Shown here piece by piece: positions 31,518 to 42,645 of a stretch of DNA of 64,000 nt. The notes beneath the pieces were generated by a model. That model had not been told where the DNA came from. It worked only from the letters and a program-made list of their open reading frames with translations, and ran no database searches. Source of the DNA: Cephalotus follicularis (taxonomy: Eukaryota > Streptophyta > Magnoliopsida > Oxalidales > Cephalotaceae). Made by a program: the position numbers and the translations under genes. The stretch's first letter is position 1, and the number at the start of each line of letters is the position of its first letter. The stretch is from NCBI GenBank assembly GCA_001972305.1, contig BDDD01001380.1, positions 87,719 to 151,718 on the forward strand, written 5' to 3'.

Positions 31518-32867
31518 GGCTAAACTATAAGTTTGGTAACTGAACTTTCATTCAATTTGCAATTAGGTAGTTGAACTTAAAACGTGTTCAATTGAGTAAC
31601 CGAACTTCAAAATCGCGTTCAATTGACTACCTGCAGTTACCAAGCTGGTAACGGCCACTAACGAAGTACACGTGGCAGTGACATGGCTTTTATAAAAGAT
31701 TAAACAAACTGAATATGGTGACGTGACATCTGATGTGAGCCCTAGCTTACATCTCTCTCTCATTTTGTTTTACCGTCTCTGCCTCTCTCAATTTGGTAAC
31801 TTAACAAAAACCAACCAATTCTCTCTAATATCCCAAATCCACCGTTCTCTATTCTCACACAGACCCTCTCTGCCTATCTCAACATTTTCTCAGCTTCAAT
31901 CTCTCTCTTGTCTACCATTCTCATTTTCTGTTTCAACAAAGACAACCAAAGCAAACGAAATCAAAACCAAAAGAAATCAATGGCTAAAAGTGGAGCATCC
32001 AAGTTGCGGTGTGGGGATTTGGTGTCGTTGAGTGTTCGGCAGAGGTTTGTGATTACGGGGCTATCGATTGGGACTGTTTTTTTGGTTCGTGGGTGATGCT
32101 CAGTTTTGGCCTTAGAAGTGGGTTTGAATCATTGTTATGGGTAACGATTTCAATGGTGCGTGGGTATGCTTGGTTTAGTGGCTACGACTTGATGTTTGGA
32201 GGATGTAGAGAGCTTGATAATGAAGTAGTTGAGTTCGAATTGGTTTATGACTGCTTTGAAGACTTGGAGTTTGCGTTTTGATTTCGAAGGTAATGGCAGT
32301 TTCGATGGTTGATGGGGAGTATGTTTACATTTTGATGGCTATTGGGTAGGTTGCTTGTGCGAGTTTGTCGTATCTGTAATGGGTTTGGATTGGCTTTGTG
32401 ATGCTGGTTCTGTCTCTGTTTTGCAGGCGATTCTGTCTCTGTTTTGCAGGTGGCTTTGTCGTCTCTGACTGGTCAAGATTTTTGTTTGTGATGGATGAAG
32501 AGAGAAGAGTCGGCTAGGGTTCATGGCAGTGGGATTTGGGTGTTTTTTTCCTTTGAACGATCGTGGTTTTTTTTTCCTTTCTTCTTCTCATATTTTCTAT
32601 CGAATTTTTTTTCAACCAATGACCAGTCGACACGTGGGTTAGTCTTCACATCAAATGCCACGTCACTCATATTCAGTTTGTTTAATCTTTTATAAAAGTC
32701 ATGTTACTGTCACGTGTACTTCGTTAGTAGCCGTTACCAGCTTGGTAACGGCAGGTAGTCAATTGAACGCGATTTTGAAGTTCAGTTACCCAATTGAACA
32801 CGTTTTAAGTTCAAGTACCTAATTACAAATTGAATAAAAGTTTAGATACCAAACTTATAGTTTAGCC
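31518..32867. mobile_element. MULE-like element with ~220-bp terminal inverted repeats
   Basis: Left end GGCTAAACTATAAGTTTGGT and right end reading inward as GGCTAAACTATAAGTTTGGT. The arms stay alignable for about 220 bp (31518-31738 and about 32641-32867), including caattgaacacgttttaagttc, the paired accagcttggtaacggc and cttttataaaagattaaac. No transposase is present. Flanking 9-mers agtgttaaa and taaattaaa match poorly, so the TSD is unclear and the superfamily call rests on the long TIRs and the GG(G/C)TAAA start. Confidence 0.75.
31740..32640 (+). other. Gene-like interior of the MULE-like element (possible captured fragment)
   Basis: The interior is unlike the TIRs: a pyrimidine-rich leader (31750-31920), an A-rich stretch with many caaa repeats, then a 38-codon frame at 31980-32096 starting MAKSGASKLRCGDLVSLSVR and ending IGTVFLVRG, then a GT-rich region to 32480. 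A short duplication (gcgattctgtctctgttttgcag, about 24 bp) occurs at 32410-32450. I do not recognise the protein. A promoter/leader-like interior without transposase is what Pack-MULEs look like, but capture is only inferred. Confidence 0.4.
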
Positions 32868-33385
32868 TAAATTAAATTAAAAAGTGTGATGTGTTGTAAA
32901 CTCATAATTAGTTGTTTTTTTAGTCATTGTCAATAATATTATTCATTAACGTAAGTTATTTTCAACTGAAAAAGAGTTTTTTGTTGTTTTAGTATTCATT
33001 TAACTTTTTTAAATTGTTGTAAAAAAAACTATTTTAGGAAAAACAATAGTGAAAAAAACCTTTAGGATTTTTTTGTAAAATGTTTTTTTATTTATAAAAA
33101 GAGTTTTTAAAATGATTTTTTTGAAAAAGTTATTATATTGCTTTGCAAACAGTTCGTTCATCCATCTATATTTTTAAAATGATTTTACCAAACATAACTT
33201 GACTGTTTTCTAGTGAAAAAAATGTTTTTTATATTTCTTACCATAATGTCCAAATAACTCTTAAAGGTCTCGCAGATGGATTTCACCCTATATCAGCTGA
33301 CTGGTGGAGTGTTGATGGTTAGATGGCCTGGTTACCTGAACAAAAGATATGAGAACAATGGAAATATAGAGAATAAAATAATATA
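32868..33385. other. AT-rich intergenic sequence
   Basis: Homopolymeric T/A runs, no ORF. It ends at the TSD (gaaac, 33386-33390) of the next copia element. Confidence 0.5.
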
Positions 33386-33666
33386 GAAACTATTGTAAAA
33401 GAAGTCAAACATGAATAGTGAATTACTATTCCAACAACCAAACACTATTCCAACAACCCCCTAAACTCCTATAAATAGGAATGTAATGTTAAGAAGAAAT
33501 TAAGTAATTCATAATAAGAAAATCTCTTATTCTCTCTCAATTTCTCTCTTGATTTCTTTATCTTCAATTGTTAATTAATCCTAGAAATTTATAACACGTT
33601 ATCAGCACGAGACTCTATCTAACTGAGATTTGAGGTCGTTTAAATTAGTTTTTCAAATATATGTAT

Positions 33667-33711
<45 letters not shown>

Positions 33712-33940
33712 ATAAAGTTTCGCGTTTTCATATTTCGTGCGGAGTACCGACAGCGTATGAAAACGTATGTCTCTATTATTACTTTAATGTATTACTTATC
33801 TGTGCGAATCACCATATACGTGGTGTGAAACATTATTATGATTTATTGTTCTTGAGGTACCATTTGTCTACTGGAATTGCCCGAGACTTAGTGGGAACCT
33901 ATATATTTAATATCTAACGGTATCACCTTACGATGTATAG

Positions 33941-34702
33941 GTGAGAACCCGTTTACTTGATGATGGCCTGAAATATGAATATTTAACTGTTGAAAATCCA
34001 CTTGAACTGTGGCAAAACCTAAATGATAGGTTTGAACACTTGAAAGCTGTTGTACTGCCAAAGGCATTGAATGATTGGGCACAGCTACGATTTCAAGACT
34101 TTAAAACAGTTTCGGAATATAATTCCGCGTTGTTCAAAATTGTATCACAATTAAATATGTGCGGTGAAGTTATCACCGAGGATATGTTGCTGGAAAAAAC
34201 ATATCGAACATTTCATGCATCCAATATGTTACTGCAACAACAGTATATGTTGCACGGGTTCAAGAAATATCGTGAACTAATTGGATCTCTTCTTATTACG
34301 GAGCAAAATAATGAATTACTCCTACAAAATCATGAAAATCGTCCGACTGGTTCAGCCCCTTTACCAGAGGTAAATGCAACCTCGTCAGAATTTAGAGGAC
34401 GAGGAAGAGGGCGTGGACGAGGACGTGGAAGAAGACGTGGCAGTGGAAGAAATCAAAATTTCTTTGGGCCATGTAATAATTATAGTATGAAATGGAAAAA
34501 TCCTGATATAAAACAACGTCAAAAGTGGCGCAATCCTGGACAATCCAGTAAGGATGAACAAACCCAAAATAGAAAGGGTAATTGCAACCGATGTGCTATG
34601 GAAGGTCATTGGTACCATGCCTGTCGCACAGAGAAGCATTGGGTCGACTTATATCAAGCTTCTCTAAAAGAGAATGACAACGAATTGAAACAAATTTTAT
34701 AG
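33941..34702 (+). pseudogene. Copia gag with zinc knuckle
   Basis: A 253-residue open frame. LELWQNLNDRFEHLKAVVLP, ALNDWAQLRFQDFKTVSEYN, TEDMLLEKTYRTFHASNMLL and QQYMLHGFKKYRELIGSLLI, ITEQNNELLLQNHENRPTGS form the UBN2-type gag. An Arg/Gly-rich segment (RGRGRGRGRGRRRGSGRNQN) follows, then CNRCAMEGHWYHACRT, a knuckle of C-x2-C-x4-H-x4-C form. The very N-terminus (about 60-90 residues) appears missing; the first Met is internal to the usual family start. The frame is well preserved, in line with the low LTR divergence. Confidence 0.88.
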
Positions 34703-34929
34703 GTCATTGTGACCCTTTGGAAACTACGTAATCAGATTTTGGTTCAATAGGTATAACCCATTTGGACATTGATGATTTCGTAACTGATCCAAACGAGAAA
34801 ATGAATCAAGTGATTGTCGACGAAGACTTCCATCTTGGTTGATGTTATGTGCTATTGTTTTAATGTTTATCAATTTTGAATAAAGTGCTTATGAAGTTAA
34901 ATATAACATAGTTATATTTATTAACATGT

Positions 34930-35484
34930 GTGTTCTTATCTATAGATCATCATACAATGGATATTGGAGATATATGCATAGCTGACAGTGCAACAACACA
35001 CACAATACTCCAGAGTGAAAAATATTTTTCACATTTGACAATAGCAAAGGCTAATGTTGGAACAATTTCTGGTACATCAGACCTAATTGAAGGTTCTGGG
35101 ATGGCCAGATTTGTGTTATCAAATGGAACACAAATGCTCATCACAGATGCTTTATATTCGACAAAGTCTAGAAGAAACTTGCTTAGTTTCAAAGATATTC
35201 GCCGAAATGGTTATCATATTGAAACCACAAATGAAAATGGCAAAGAATATCTTTATATCACTGGTAATGCTTCCGGCCGAAAGCAAATATTGGAGAAACT
35301 CCCTGGGCTTTCTTCTGGGCTATACATTATGAAAATTAGAGCAATTGAATCTCATAATGTTGTGGATTCAAAACTCATAGACTTAAAAGGGTTCATGATC
35401 TGGCATGAACGGCTAGGCCACCCAAGTGTGACAATGATGCGCCAAATCATTGAAAGTTCACATGGTCATCCACTTAAAAAGTAG
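34930..35484 (+). pseudogene. Copia protease and GAG-pre-integrase
   Basis: CIADSATTHTILQSEKYF is the protease active site, D-S-A in place of the usual D-S-G or D-T-A-T; related copia families do use D-SATT. It continues GMARFVLSNGTQMLITDALY and RRNLLSFKDIRRNGYHIETT. GAG-pre-integrase IWHERLGHPSVTMMRQII follows with its His pair. A TAG at 35482 interrupts the frame, which otherwise continues at 35485 in register. Confidence 0.9.
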
Positions 35485-35487
35485 AAA

Positions 35488-35870
35488 ATGCTATTGAATA
35501 ATGAGAACCATTGTGTTGCTTGTTCGCAAGGAAAACTCATTATAAGACCATCTACAACAAAAGTGGTTGTCGAATCTCCAAAATTCTTAGAGAGAATTCA
35601 AGCAGATATTTGTGGATCGATTAATCCACCATCTGGACCTTTTTGGTATTTTATGGTCTTAATAGATGCATCGACAAGATGGTCGCATGTATGCTTACTT
35701 TCAACTCGCAATGTTACATTTGTGAGACTATTGGTTCAAATAAATAAATTGAGAGCACAATTTCCATATCATCCTATAAAGTCTATTCGGCTAGATAATG
35801 CTGCTGAATTTTGTTCCAAAGCATTTGATGAATATTGCATGGCAATAGGAATTGCCATTGAACATCCCCT
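35488..35870 (+). pseudogene. Copia integrase, first half, cut by internal deletion
   Basis: CVACSQGKLI gives the second half of the zinc finger. FLERIQADICGSINPPSGPF contains the first catalytic Asp and KSIRLDNAAEFCSKAFDEYC the second. The catalytic Glu block (H...Q.NG.aE) is absent: sequence passes at about 35868 straight into the end of RT/start of RNase H. Confidence 0.9.
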
Positions 35871-36467
35871 ACAAGAAGACACTGGAATGAGATTAAGCAC
35901 ATAATGCGCTATCTGCGTGGAAGCACTGATATGGGTCTATTTTATCCAAGAGGCACAAAATCAACATTGATTGGATATGCTGATGCTGGATACTTGTCTG
36001 ATCCACATAAAGCAAGATCACAAACAGGTTATATCTTTACCTTTTGTGACACTGCTATATCATGGCGATCAACAAAACAGACAATGATAGCAACTTCTTC
36101 AAATCATTCAGAGACCCTTGCAATTCATGAAGCAAGCCGAGAATGTATATGGTTGAGATCAATGATTCAACGTATACAAGAATCATGTGGACTATCTTCA
36201 ATTAGAAATAATCCCACTGTAATATATGAAGATAATGCTGCTTGCATCACACAACTCAGAGGAGGATATATCAAGGGTGATCGAACGAAACATATTTCAC
36301 CAAAATTCTTCTACACCCATGAGCTTCAGAAAAATGGTGATATTGATGTACAACAAATCCGATCAAGTGAAAATTTAGCGGATTTATTTACGAAGGCATT
36401 ACCAGGTACTACATTCAAGAAGCTCAGACATGATATTGAGATGCGTCAGATTAAAGATCTTCATTAA
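35866..36467 (+). pseudogene. Copia RNase H
   Basis: From the deletion junction, a frame gives KHIMRYLRGSTDMGLFYPRG, then LIGYADAGYLSDPHKARSQT, GYIFTFCDTAISWRSTKQTM, SETLAIHEASRECIWLRSMI, VIYEDNAACITQLRGGYIKG, GDRTKHISPKFFYTHELQKN and the end block LADLFTKALPGTTFKKLRHD. Catalytic acidic positions are retained (YADAG, E in ETLAIHEA, YEDNAA). The stop at 36465 is the genuine polyprotein end. No RT is present, so it depends on helper elements for mobility. Confidence 0.92.
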
Positions 36468-36861
36468 TACAGTTCAAGAACTTGTGAAGTTTTGTTTCAG
36501 GGGGAGACTGTACTCTTTTTCCTTAGCAAAGGTTTTTATCCCAATGGGTTTTTCCTAGCAAGGTTTTAACGAGGCAGTGATAGTAATATGGAATAGAAAT
36601 TCAAGGGGGAGTATTGTAAAAGAAGTCAAACATGAATAGTGAATTACTGTTCCAACAACCAAACACTATTCCAACAACCCCCAAAACTCCTATAAATAGG
36701 AATGTAATGTTAAGAAGAAATTAAGGAATTCATAATAAGAAAATCTCTTATTCTCTCTCAATTTCTCTCTTGATTTCTTTATCTTCAATTGTTAATTAAT
36801 CCCAGAAGTTTATAACAGAAACCATATCATCTAATAGCTAAGTGCATGATGGATGCAATTG

Positions 36862-37820
36862 GTCACTCCCATCCCGACAGGACCCAAATATCTCATTGAG
36901 ATAGATGTAATTAACACGTAATAAGCCCCTCAATGAGAGACTTTCGCGTGATTTCTAAACACACACACAGACTCTCTCTCAAAAGAAAAATTAAAATTTA
37001 CTTATACTAAAATAATTGAACTAAAATAATTGAAATAATTTGAAGCATCTTTAACATTTAAAAATAATTACAATTCTTAAAATTTTCAAAAATTCGGCAT
37101 GTTGTGCACGTTTACCGGATTATATCACATATGCCACTTGTAAGAACACAATTTTATATACTGGAGCTCAGCCTTCAATAAACCATATTCAAGCATCACA
37201 TATGTATGGATTTTGCTCAGTCTTAACCATGACATCAATACTCTTATCTATCTATAGACTCAACCCTCAGAGCAAAATCAGGAATGACAAATACGATATA
37301 TATATATATATATATATAATCAACACGATGCAAAGTGAAGGATATCGATGATGATGCTGAGTGGTAGACTGGTATGGATGCCCTTGTAGTCGAACCTCAA
37401 AAACAAATACTGTACTCACAATTGCGCAGTTAGGCTAACAGATCTTCCTACTACTATTTGAAAGGTTTAGAAGGGCAGGGGATCAGTCTCAAAGACTGGT
37501 GAGTAGAACAAATAGTCATAATATTATTTGAAAACTTTTTAATAGCAAAGGTATATATAAGTATAAAAATCTGCATCAAAATCAATAGCTCAAGAAATAA
37601 AATTTCATATGGAAACTAAAACCATTAAACTTTTATTCAAAATAGAAATCTGGCTGGAGATCCCCAAGAACTAAAACAAACACAGTTAAAAGCAAGTTAT
37701 ATCAAAATAACGAGAGATCATCTATGATCTTTAGTAAAAGCAATTCATAATTAACATGAATTCCTCAAAATCCAATCTTTTTGCAATAACAGAAATCAGG
37801 AGTTACTATATATATATATT
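36862..37820 (-). mobile_element. Probable gypsy LTR relic
   Basis: Read on the minus strand it has features of chromovirus LTRs: ctactcaccagtctttgaga, tcagcatcatcatcgatatc, tttattgaaggctgagctcc, ccggtaaacgtgcacaac, and an end of the form gtcgggatgggagtgacca. No internal region or TSD was found. (AT)n tracts at 37295-37318 and 37808-37820. Confidence 0.5.
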
Positions 37821-38616
37821 TGTGACCTAAGTACAATATTTAATGGACCGAAGTATTATATATAATTAATTATGGATATTGGGTCATGGAATCTTTTCCT
37901 TCTTGGATCAAATTAGACTTGGAGAAGAAGCATGTGTGTGGACTTAAGGTGCAAGGGAATTAGGCCAGCCACATTAAAAATCTGCAACCCAATTACCCCT
38001 TTGAAGAGGTGGTAAAAGTGTGTAGTGTGTTCTGAAACCTTCCTTATGCCATTATAAAAGAGAGAGACGCCCGTAAGGCTCATTTTGGACCCATTCTAGA
38101 GAAACTGAGAGAAAAGAGAAAGCGAAAGATGGGGTCTAGCATCACGGGAAGGAATATGATAAAGGGAGGAACCTTTTCTATGCCTCATGTACTCCCATAT
38201 AAATCCCATCTTCTGGAGCTATGGGAGTATTAGAAGCGTGAAAAAGAGAGCCGAGGTGCGTGGCATTGGAGGAAGTCCATAATCAAGGGAACCGCACGAT
38301 CTCCATTTTCAACCAAATCTAGGTAGATTACTATGTGTTTGAGCTATTCTTACATGTCTATTTATGTGTGTGTGAATTGTTTGTTTGGGTGATTGTATTA
38401 TGTGCTCAGCGGTGTGTAATGCTTGTATTATTGTTGTGCTTTTTAGACTAGGATTAGATAAATAGGTTGTATATGATGAGAATTGAGAATTGAAAGCGAA
38501 ATTAAGTAAGAGTAGACGACAATGTGCACATCCCTGCTCTGTAGAGGACCCTAAAAGTCTAGCAGAGGATCCTAGCAGTCAGTCGAGGACTCGAAACTCC
38601 TTCCTCCAAGCACTCT
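37821..38616 (+). mobile_element. 5' LTR of element 4, first part
   Basis: Begins near TGTGACCTAAGTACAA, with a TATA-like attataaaag at 38051-38060 and a gaaagcgaaagatgg leader-like region after it. It stops at the insertion site actct (38612-38616); the second part resumes at 48883. There is no GTCGAC array in this LTR part. Confidence 0.55.
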
Positions 38617-38799
38617 TGTAACACCCGGGATTTTTACATAATGAAATGTTTTAATCCCCGATATAATTTCATGTGCGAAATGATTGGGAATGGGAGAATT
38701 CCTGACTTTGATGATGTTTTCTCAAGTGCAATTTTGATTTTGGAAAGAGAGGAGTGATAAGGAAAAGTTCAAGGTATGCTTGAAGTCAAAACGACGCTG

Positions 38800-38950
38800 T
38801 ATTGGGTCAAAAGCATCAACGCCTAACTGTTTAAACGCGCCCCAAGCACAAAACGCACACAAGCGTCGACGCCAAAGAAAAGAGTAGATACCATTGCATG
38901 AAATGGTTAAAGCGTCGACACTGCATGCAAACCAGTGACGCTTTGTATGC
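38800..38950. repeat. Class I array, LTR 1, promoter-proximal
   Basis: aagcatcaacgcctaac, acaagcgtcgacgccaaag, aaagcgtcgacactgc and cagtgacgctttg, about 190-330 bp from the LTR start. The matching LTR 2 array is at 46100-46260. Confidence 0.8.
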
Positions 38951-39867
38951 TGGTAAGTGTGTATTACGTGTCGTTCGACACTGCAAGATGGCGTTAATCT
39001 GCATGGACTGAGGCAGGCTCAAAAGGAAACGTGGCAAGGACACAAAAATGTGTCCTCAGCCATTTGCACACCAAGGGGATGTGTCTTCATCACCTGTTGT
39101 CTGCAAAAATATGAAAGGAAAGAACAAAACATGGAAGGGAGAGAAAACACCTGTAGGGGCATGCAGAGACGAAATGGGAAGAAAGAGAGTGAGTTCCTCC
39201 AGCATAAAAACACTTCCCTCTTAATCTCTTATTCGACTAATCACCTGAGGAAGACAAAGAAAGAGAAGACAGTGAGTCGAAGGAAAACAGACGTAAAAGG
39301 AAGAAAGCCAAACCTCCATTGTTGGCCAGTTGGAGCTTTGGAGTTAAAGTTGTAGCTGCTGGCCAAAGGTTGGAGCTATTGTGGCCGGACTTTGGGACTC
39401 AAAGAGGTGGAATTTAAAGTTCCTAACTTGGAACTAAAGGTAGGGGAAGTATGCTTGTATATTCAAGTTCAATGTTGATGTTTGTTCAATGGTGATATGC
39501 ATTGAGTTGCATGACTATTTGAACTAATTTCTGGTCACTGATTTGATACTTTGATATGCTGAATATGTAACCCGTTATTGCATGTCAATTTCTGGAAGTA
39601 GGTTAAACTTGTTGCATGTTTTTGGAGCTTGAACTTTATTGGTTTTCTGAACAAAAGAGATAGTTGTTTCTATACTTGTATGCATGTTTGCATGCTGTTT
39701 TGGGATGGTTTAAGACTACTAGATTGTTGTTATGAATACCCTGATGTGTAATCCGATTATGCATGTGTTCCTTAAGTGGTTATGTGGACTGGAATTGAAT
39801 GAATACTGGGCTGTAGTGACTGGTTTTGGTATTGACGCGAGGAAGAAGATGACCTAGGCATGTAACC

Positions 39868-40170
39868 GTCGACGCTCTAGTATAAGCGTTGATGCTTTGG
39901 ACTATAGTATTCTTACTGAATGCGTGATAACCGATGACGCCTTGATTATTCTGCATGAACAACCCGTCGACGCTTAAGGTTCCTACCTTAAAGCGTCGAC
40001 GCCTGAGGTTAAGCGCTGGTGCTTAGGTCCCATTACCTTAAGCGTTGACGCGTAGGTTTGGACATTGAAGGTTTTGCAACTGAGCTAAACACTGATGCTT
40101 AGTGGGAAACATCGACGCTTAGAGGATTAAGCATAGACACCAAGGGGAGAAGCGTCGAAGCTTATTTCCC
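39868..40170. repeat. Class I array, LTR 1, internal
   Basis: About twelve copies: aaccgtcgacgctctag, aagcgttgatgctttgg, acccgtcgacgcttaagg, aaagcgtcgacgcctgagg, aagcgttgacgcgtagg, acatcgacgcttagagg, aagcatagacaccaagg and aagcgtcgaagcttattt. LTR 2 counterpart at 47176-47475. Confidence 0.9.
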
Positions 40171-40454
40171 CTGTTTTGGACTATATTACTCAAATTGATT
40201 GGTGGACTCCGGAACGATCCTAGAAGCGACTCTAGGCACATTAGAACATATGTTTGCATTGCATTTGGACTGTTAAATTGACTGTTATTGATTTCAAAAA
40301 TTGTTTCATAATTTTAGAAATACTTGAATGATTTAAGTAAATCATTATTTTGTACGAAAATTTATATTTGATTAAATGTATATTTTCAAAATGACTGGGA
40401 AGGATTTCCAAAGGATTGTGAACCGTCTACAAGGATTGGTATACATTTAAATAT

Positions 40455-40765
40455 GTATTGTTTTCAAGTATTTTATAATACACTAAAAATTACTTGAAAA
40501 GGATTGAAAAATGACTGTTATATATGTAGAACATGCATATATGTTTTTCGAGTATTTATACCTATAATTACTTGAAATGGATTGAAGGAAAATGTATCGT
40601 TGCAAGTATTTTATGAAACATAATTTAATTGGGAAATGGATTGTTATATATATATTGACAACTATATATATGTTGCAAGTGTTATACTTTTTAAACGATT
40701 TGGAAATGAACTGTAATATATTGAACAAATATATTTTGATCAAGTAATTATTTTATAAATTGCTT
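40455..40765. repeat. ~65-bp tandem repeats with copy-number difference between LTRs
   Basis: LTR 1 has about five units containing caagtattttat ... attacttgaaa(a/t)gga. The LTR 2 counterpart (47770-47885) lacks about 196 bp, equal to about three units. Each unit contains a caagta/tacttg inverted pair. Confidence 0.7.
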
Positions 40766-41843
40766 GGACTGGATTGCGACTGTACTGTGTTTGCACTGCG
40801 ATTGTGCTGTGAGTGTACTGTTACTGTGACTGTGATTGTGATTGAGTGTTGCTGCTAGCGGGGTAGTGTTGGTACTTAGTCGTCGGCTAGTATCGTGGGT
40901 GTTGCCATTAGCAGGGTAGTGTCGGTACTTGCCGCCGTGCTTGTATCGTTACTGTGTTCCGAATGTTGTTACTCGCCGTCGTGCCAGTAACGGGGACAAT
41001 TGTTTGTACTGACTGTATTGATTGTCTGCTATGACATGCCTGATTGTACTGGAGTGCTATCCGTTGTGACGTACTGTTGACTGTGACTGGTCCTTTGAGG
41101 ACATGTCTGCCTGCATCGAGCATATATATATATATATACTGTTATATACTGTACTGTATCATGGTGCATTCATCACATGACATGCATTAATGTTGATCTC
41201 AAATTGCACTTATACTTAGCCAAGTGAGGACAAAGGCTAACCCCCTACTTTTCAGATTGATGCAGTGGGACCGAGATGGGCATGCTTGAAGGAAGATGTT
41301 GTGTATTAATGTATCTATGGGATTTGTAATAATGGAACAATGTTTATTGTACTTGTTGGATAACTGGGTTTGTTTTAACGGTTGATGCATGAACTAGATT
41401 CCTGGAGAAACAATGATGGTTTAATTTATGTTGACCGGATTAATGTTGGATAATGTTATCGTACTGATGGTTTAAGTGTTTAACGTTAATGGTGGATAGA
41501 CTTTATTCATGCTTCATTTTGTGGGAAGATAACGATGAATGCTGTAATTTGATTATGTGTTGGGTAACATGTAGTATGTGATGCATGTGACGTGGTTTTC
41601 AGCTTATGTTTATATGCTTCCGACAATCTTTTAACTGTTATGGAAAGTTTTAAATTTCCTGTGTCTTTGCATAAGCTGAATATCTATGTTAATTGCCGTG
41701 ACCATGTGTCATCATGAAAAACGGGGTGTGACAACGCGGTATCAGAGCATATATTCACTTATATGCTTAGCTTGGATAAGTTCCTTGGTAATTAACGAAA
41801 TGTTTCCTGATGATTGTTATATCATTTCCTTATAGGAGACAAA

Positions 41844-42645
41844 ATGGACAGAAGGAGACACGTGGAAGAGCAAGAGCCGCTGAGGCGAATGTCCCACAAG
41901 AAGCTAATATTCAGCATAGGGTAAATGTCCCTCCGAATGCAAATGATGAGAGGGATTCAATGGTCCGTATTGCGGATTACTTTCAATAGCATATGGCTGC
42001 TAATGCTGCTCAAGCGGAGGAAATGCGCAGATATTACGCGCAGGCTCAGTCTCAACACGGGGCTCCTGATCATCACCCGCGTGAGGATGGGAACCAGTTT
42101 GGAAGGAACCTCGAGAGGTTCATGAGACAGAATCCTCCCGACTTCAGAGGAGAGCTGGTTGCCATTATTGCTGAAAGGTGGCTACAAGATCTAGAAAATA
42201 TCTTCGATGTGATGAACTATACAGATGAACAGAAACTAAAGTTTGCTGTGTAACGTGTATGCGTTGAGGCCACCCACTTGTGGGAGATGGTCAAGGAAAA
42301 TTGGGAGTAGACTGGACTCGGCAGTACTTGGGGGAGGTTCCGAAGAGAGTTCCTCGATGCTTAGGTGCCTCGACTTGAGCAAGAACGAAGGGAGACGGAG
42401 CTCCTGGAGCTACGTCAAGGAGAAATGACTGTGGCCGTGTATACAGCAAGGTTCATGGAGCTAGCCAAACATTCTCTCTATCTGGCAGCTGATGATGAGA
42501 AGAATATACGGAGGTTTTTGAGAGCTCTGCAACCGGATCTTCGGTCAAGGATAAGGGATATTGAACTGGGGACTTTTGTGGAGGTCGCTCAGAAGGCGAG
42601 GTTGTTGGAGAGCATCTCGAATGAAGACCGTGCTAAAAGGGCTCG
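41844..42645 (+). pseudogene. Gag of the gag-only element, part 1
   Basis: ATG 41844 starts MDRRRHVEEQ, then a frameshift. Recognisable blocks: [60 protein letters not shown], then two stops, then VPRLEQERRETELLELRQGE, MTVAVYTARFMELAKHSLYL, RRFLRALQPDLRSRIRDIEL and ARLLESISNEDRAKRAR. It is the same gag type as element A. At least five stops/frameshifts. It ends at the TSD of the nested solo LTR. Confidence 0.9.

Larger units (their letters stand above)
33391..36817 (+). mobile_element. Recent copia element with 206-bp LTRs, RT deleted, TSD gaaac
   Basis: LTRs at 33391-33596 and 36612-36817, both 206 bp, start TATTGTAAAAG and end TTTATAACA. They differ at only five positions by eye (about 2.4%). 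The 5-bp duplication gaaac is intact (33386-33390, 36818-36822). A PBS-like cgttatcagcacgag follows the 5' LTR and the PPT caagggggag precedes the 3' LTR. The interior has gag, protease, integrase first half, and RNase H; the integrase C-terminus and RT are missing through a clean deletion at about 35868. An (AC)n microsatellite sits at 33671-33700. Confidence 0.95.

Noticed and set aside
31518..32867. Stowaway/Tourist MITE
   Set aside because: TIRs of about 220 bp and a length of 1.35 kb do not fit; no TA or clean TWA duplication at the ends.
33630..33917. 95-codon frame with a Thr-His run
   Set aside because: Produced by an (AC)n microsatellite in the copia leader.
38957..39355. 132-codon frame in LTR 1 (and shorter copies at 46.3-46.6 kb in LTR 2)
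   Set aside because: The frame is not kept in LTR 2, where it is split into three frames, so it is leader sequence and not a conserved protein.
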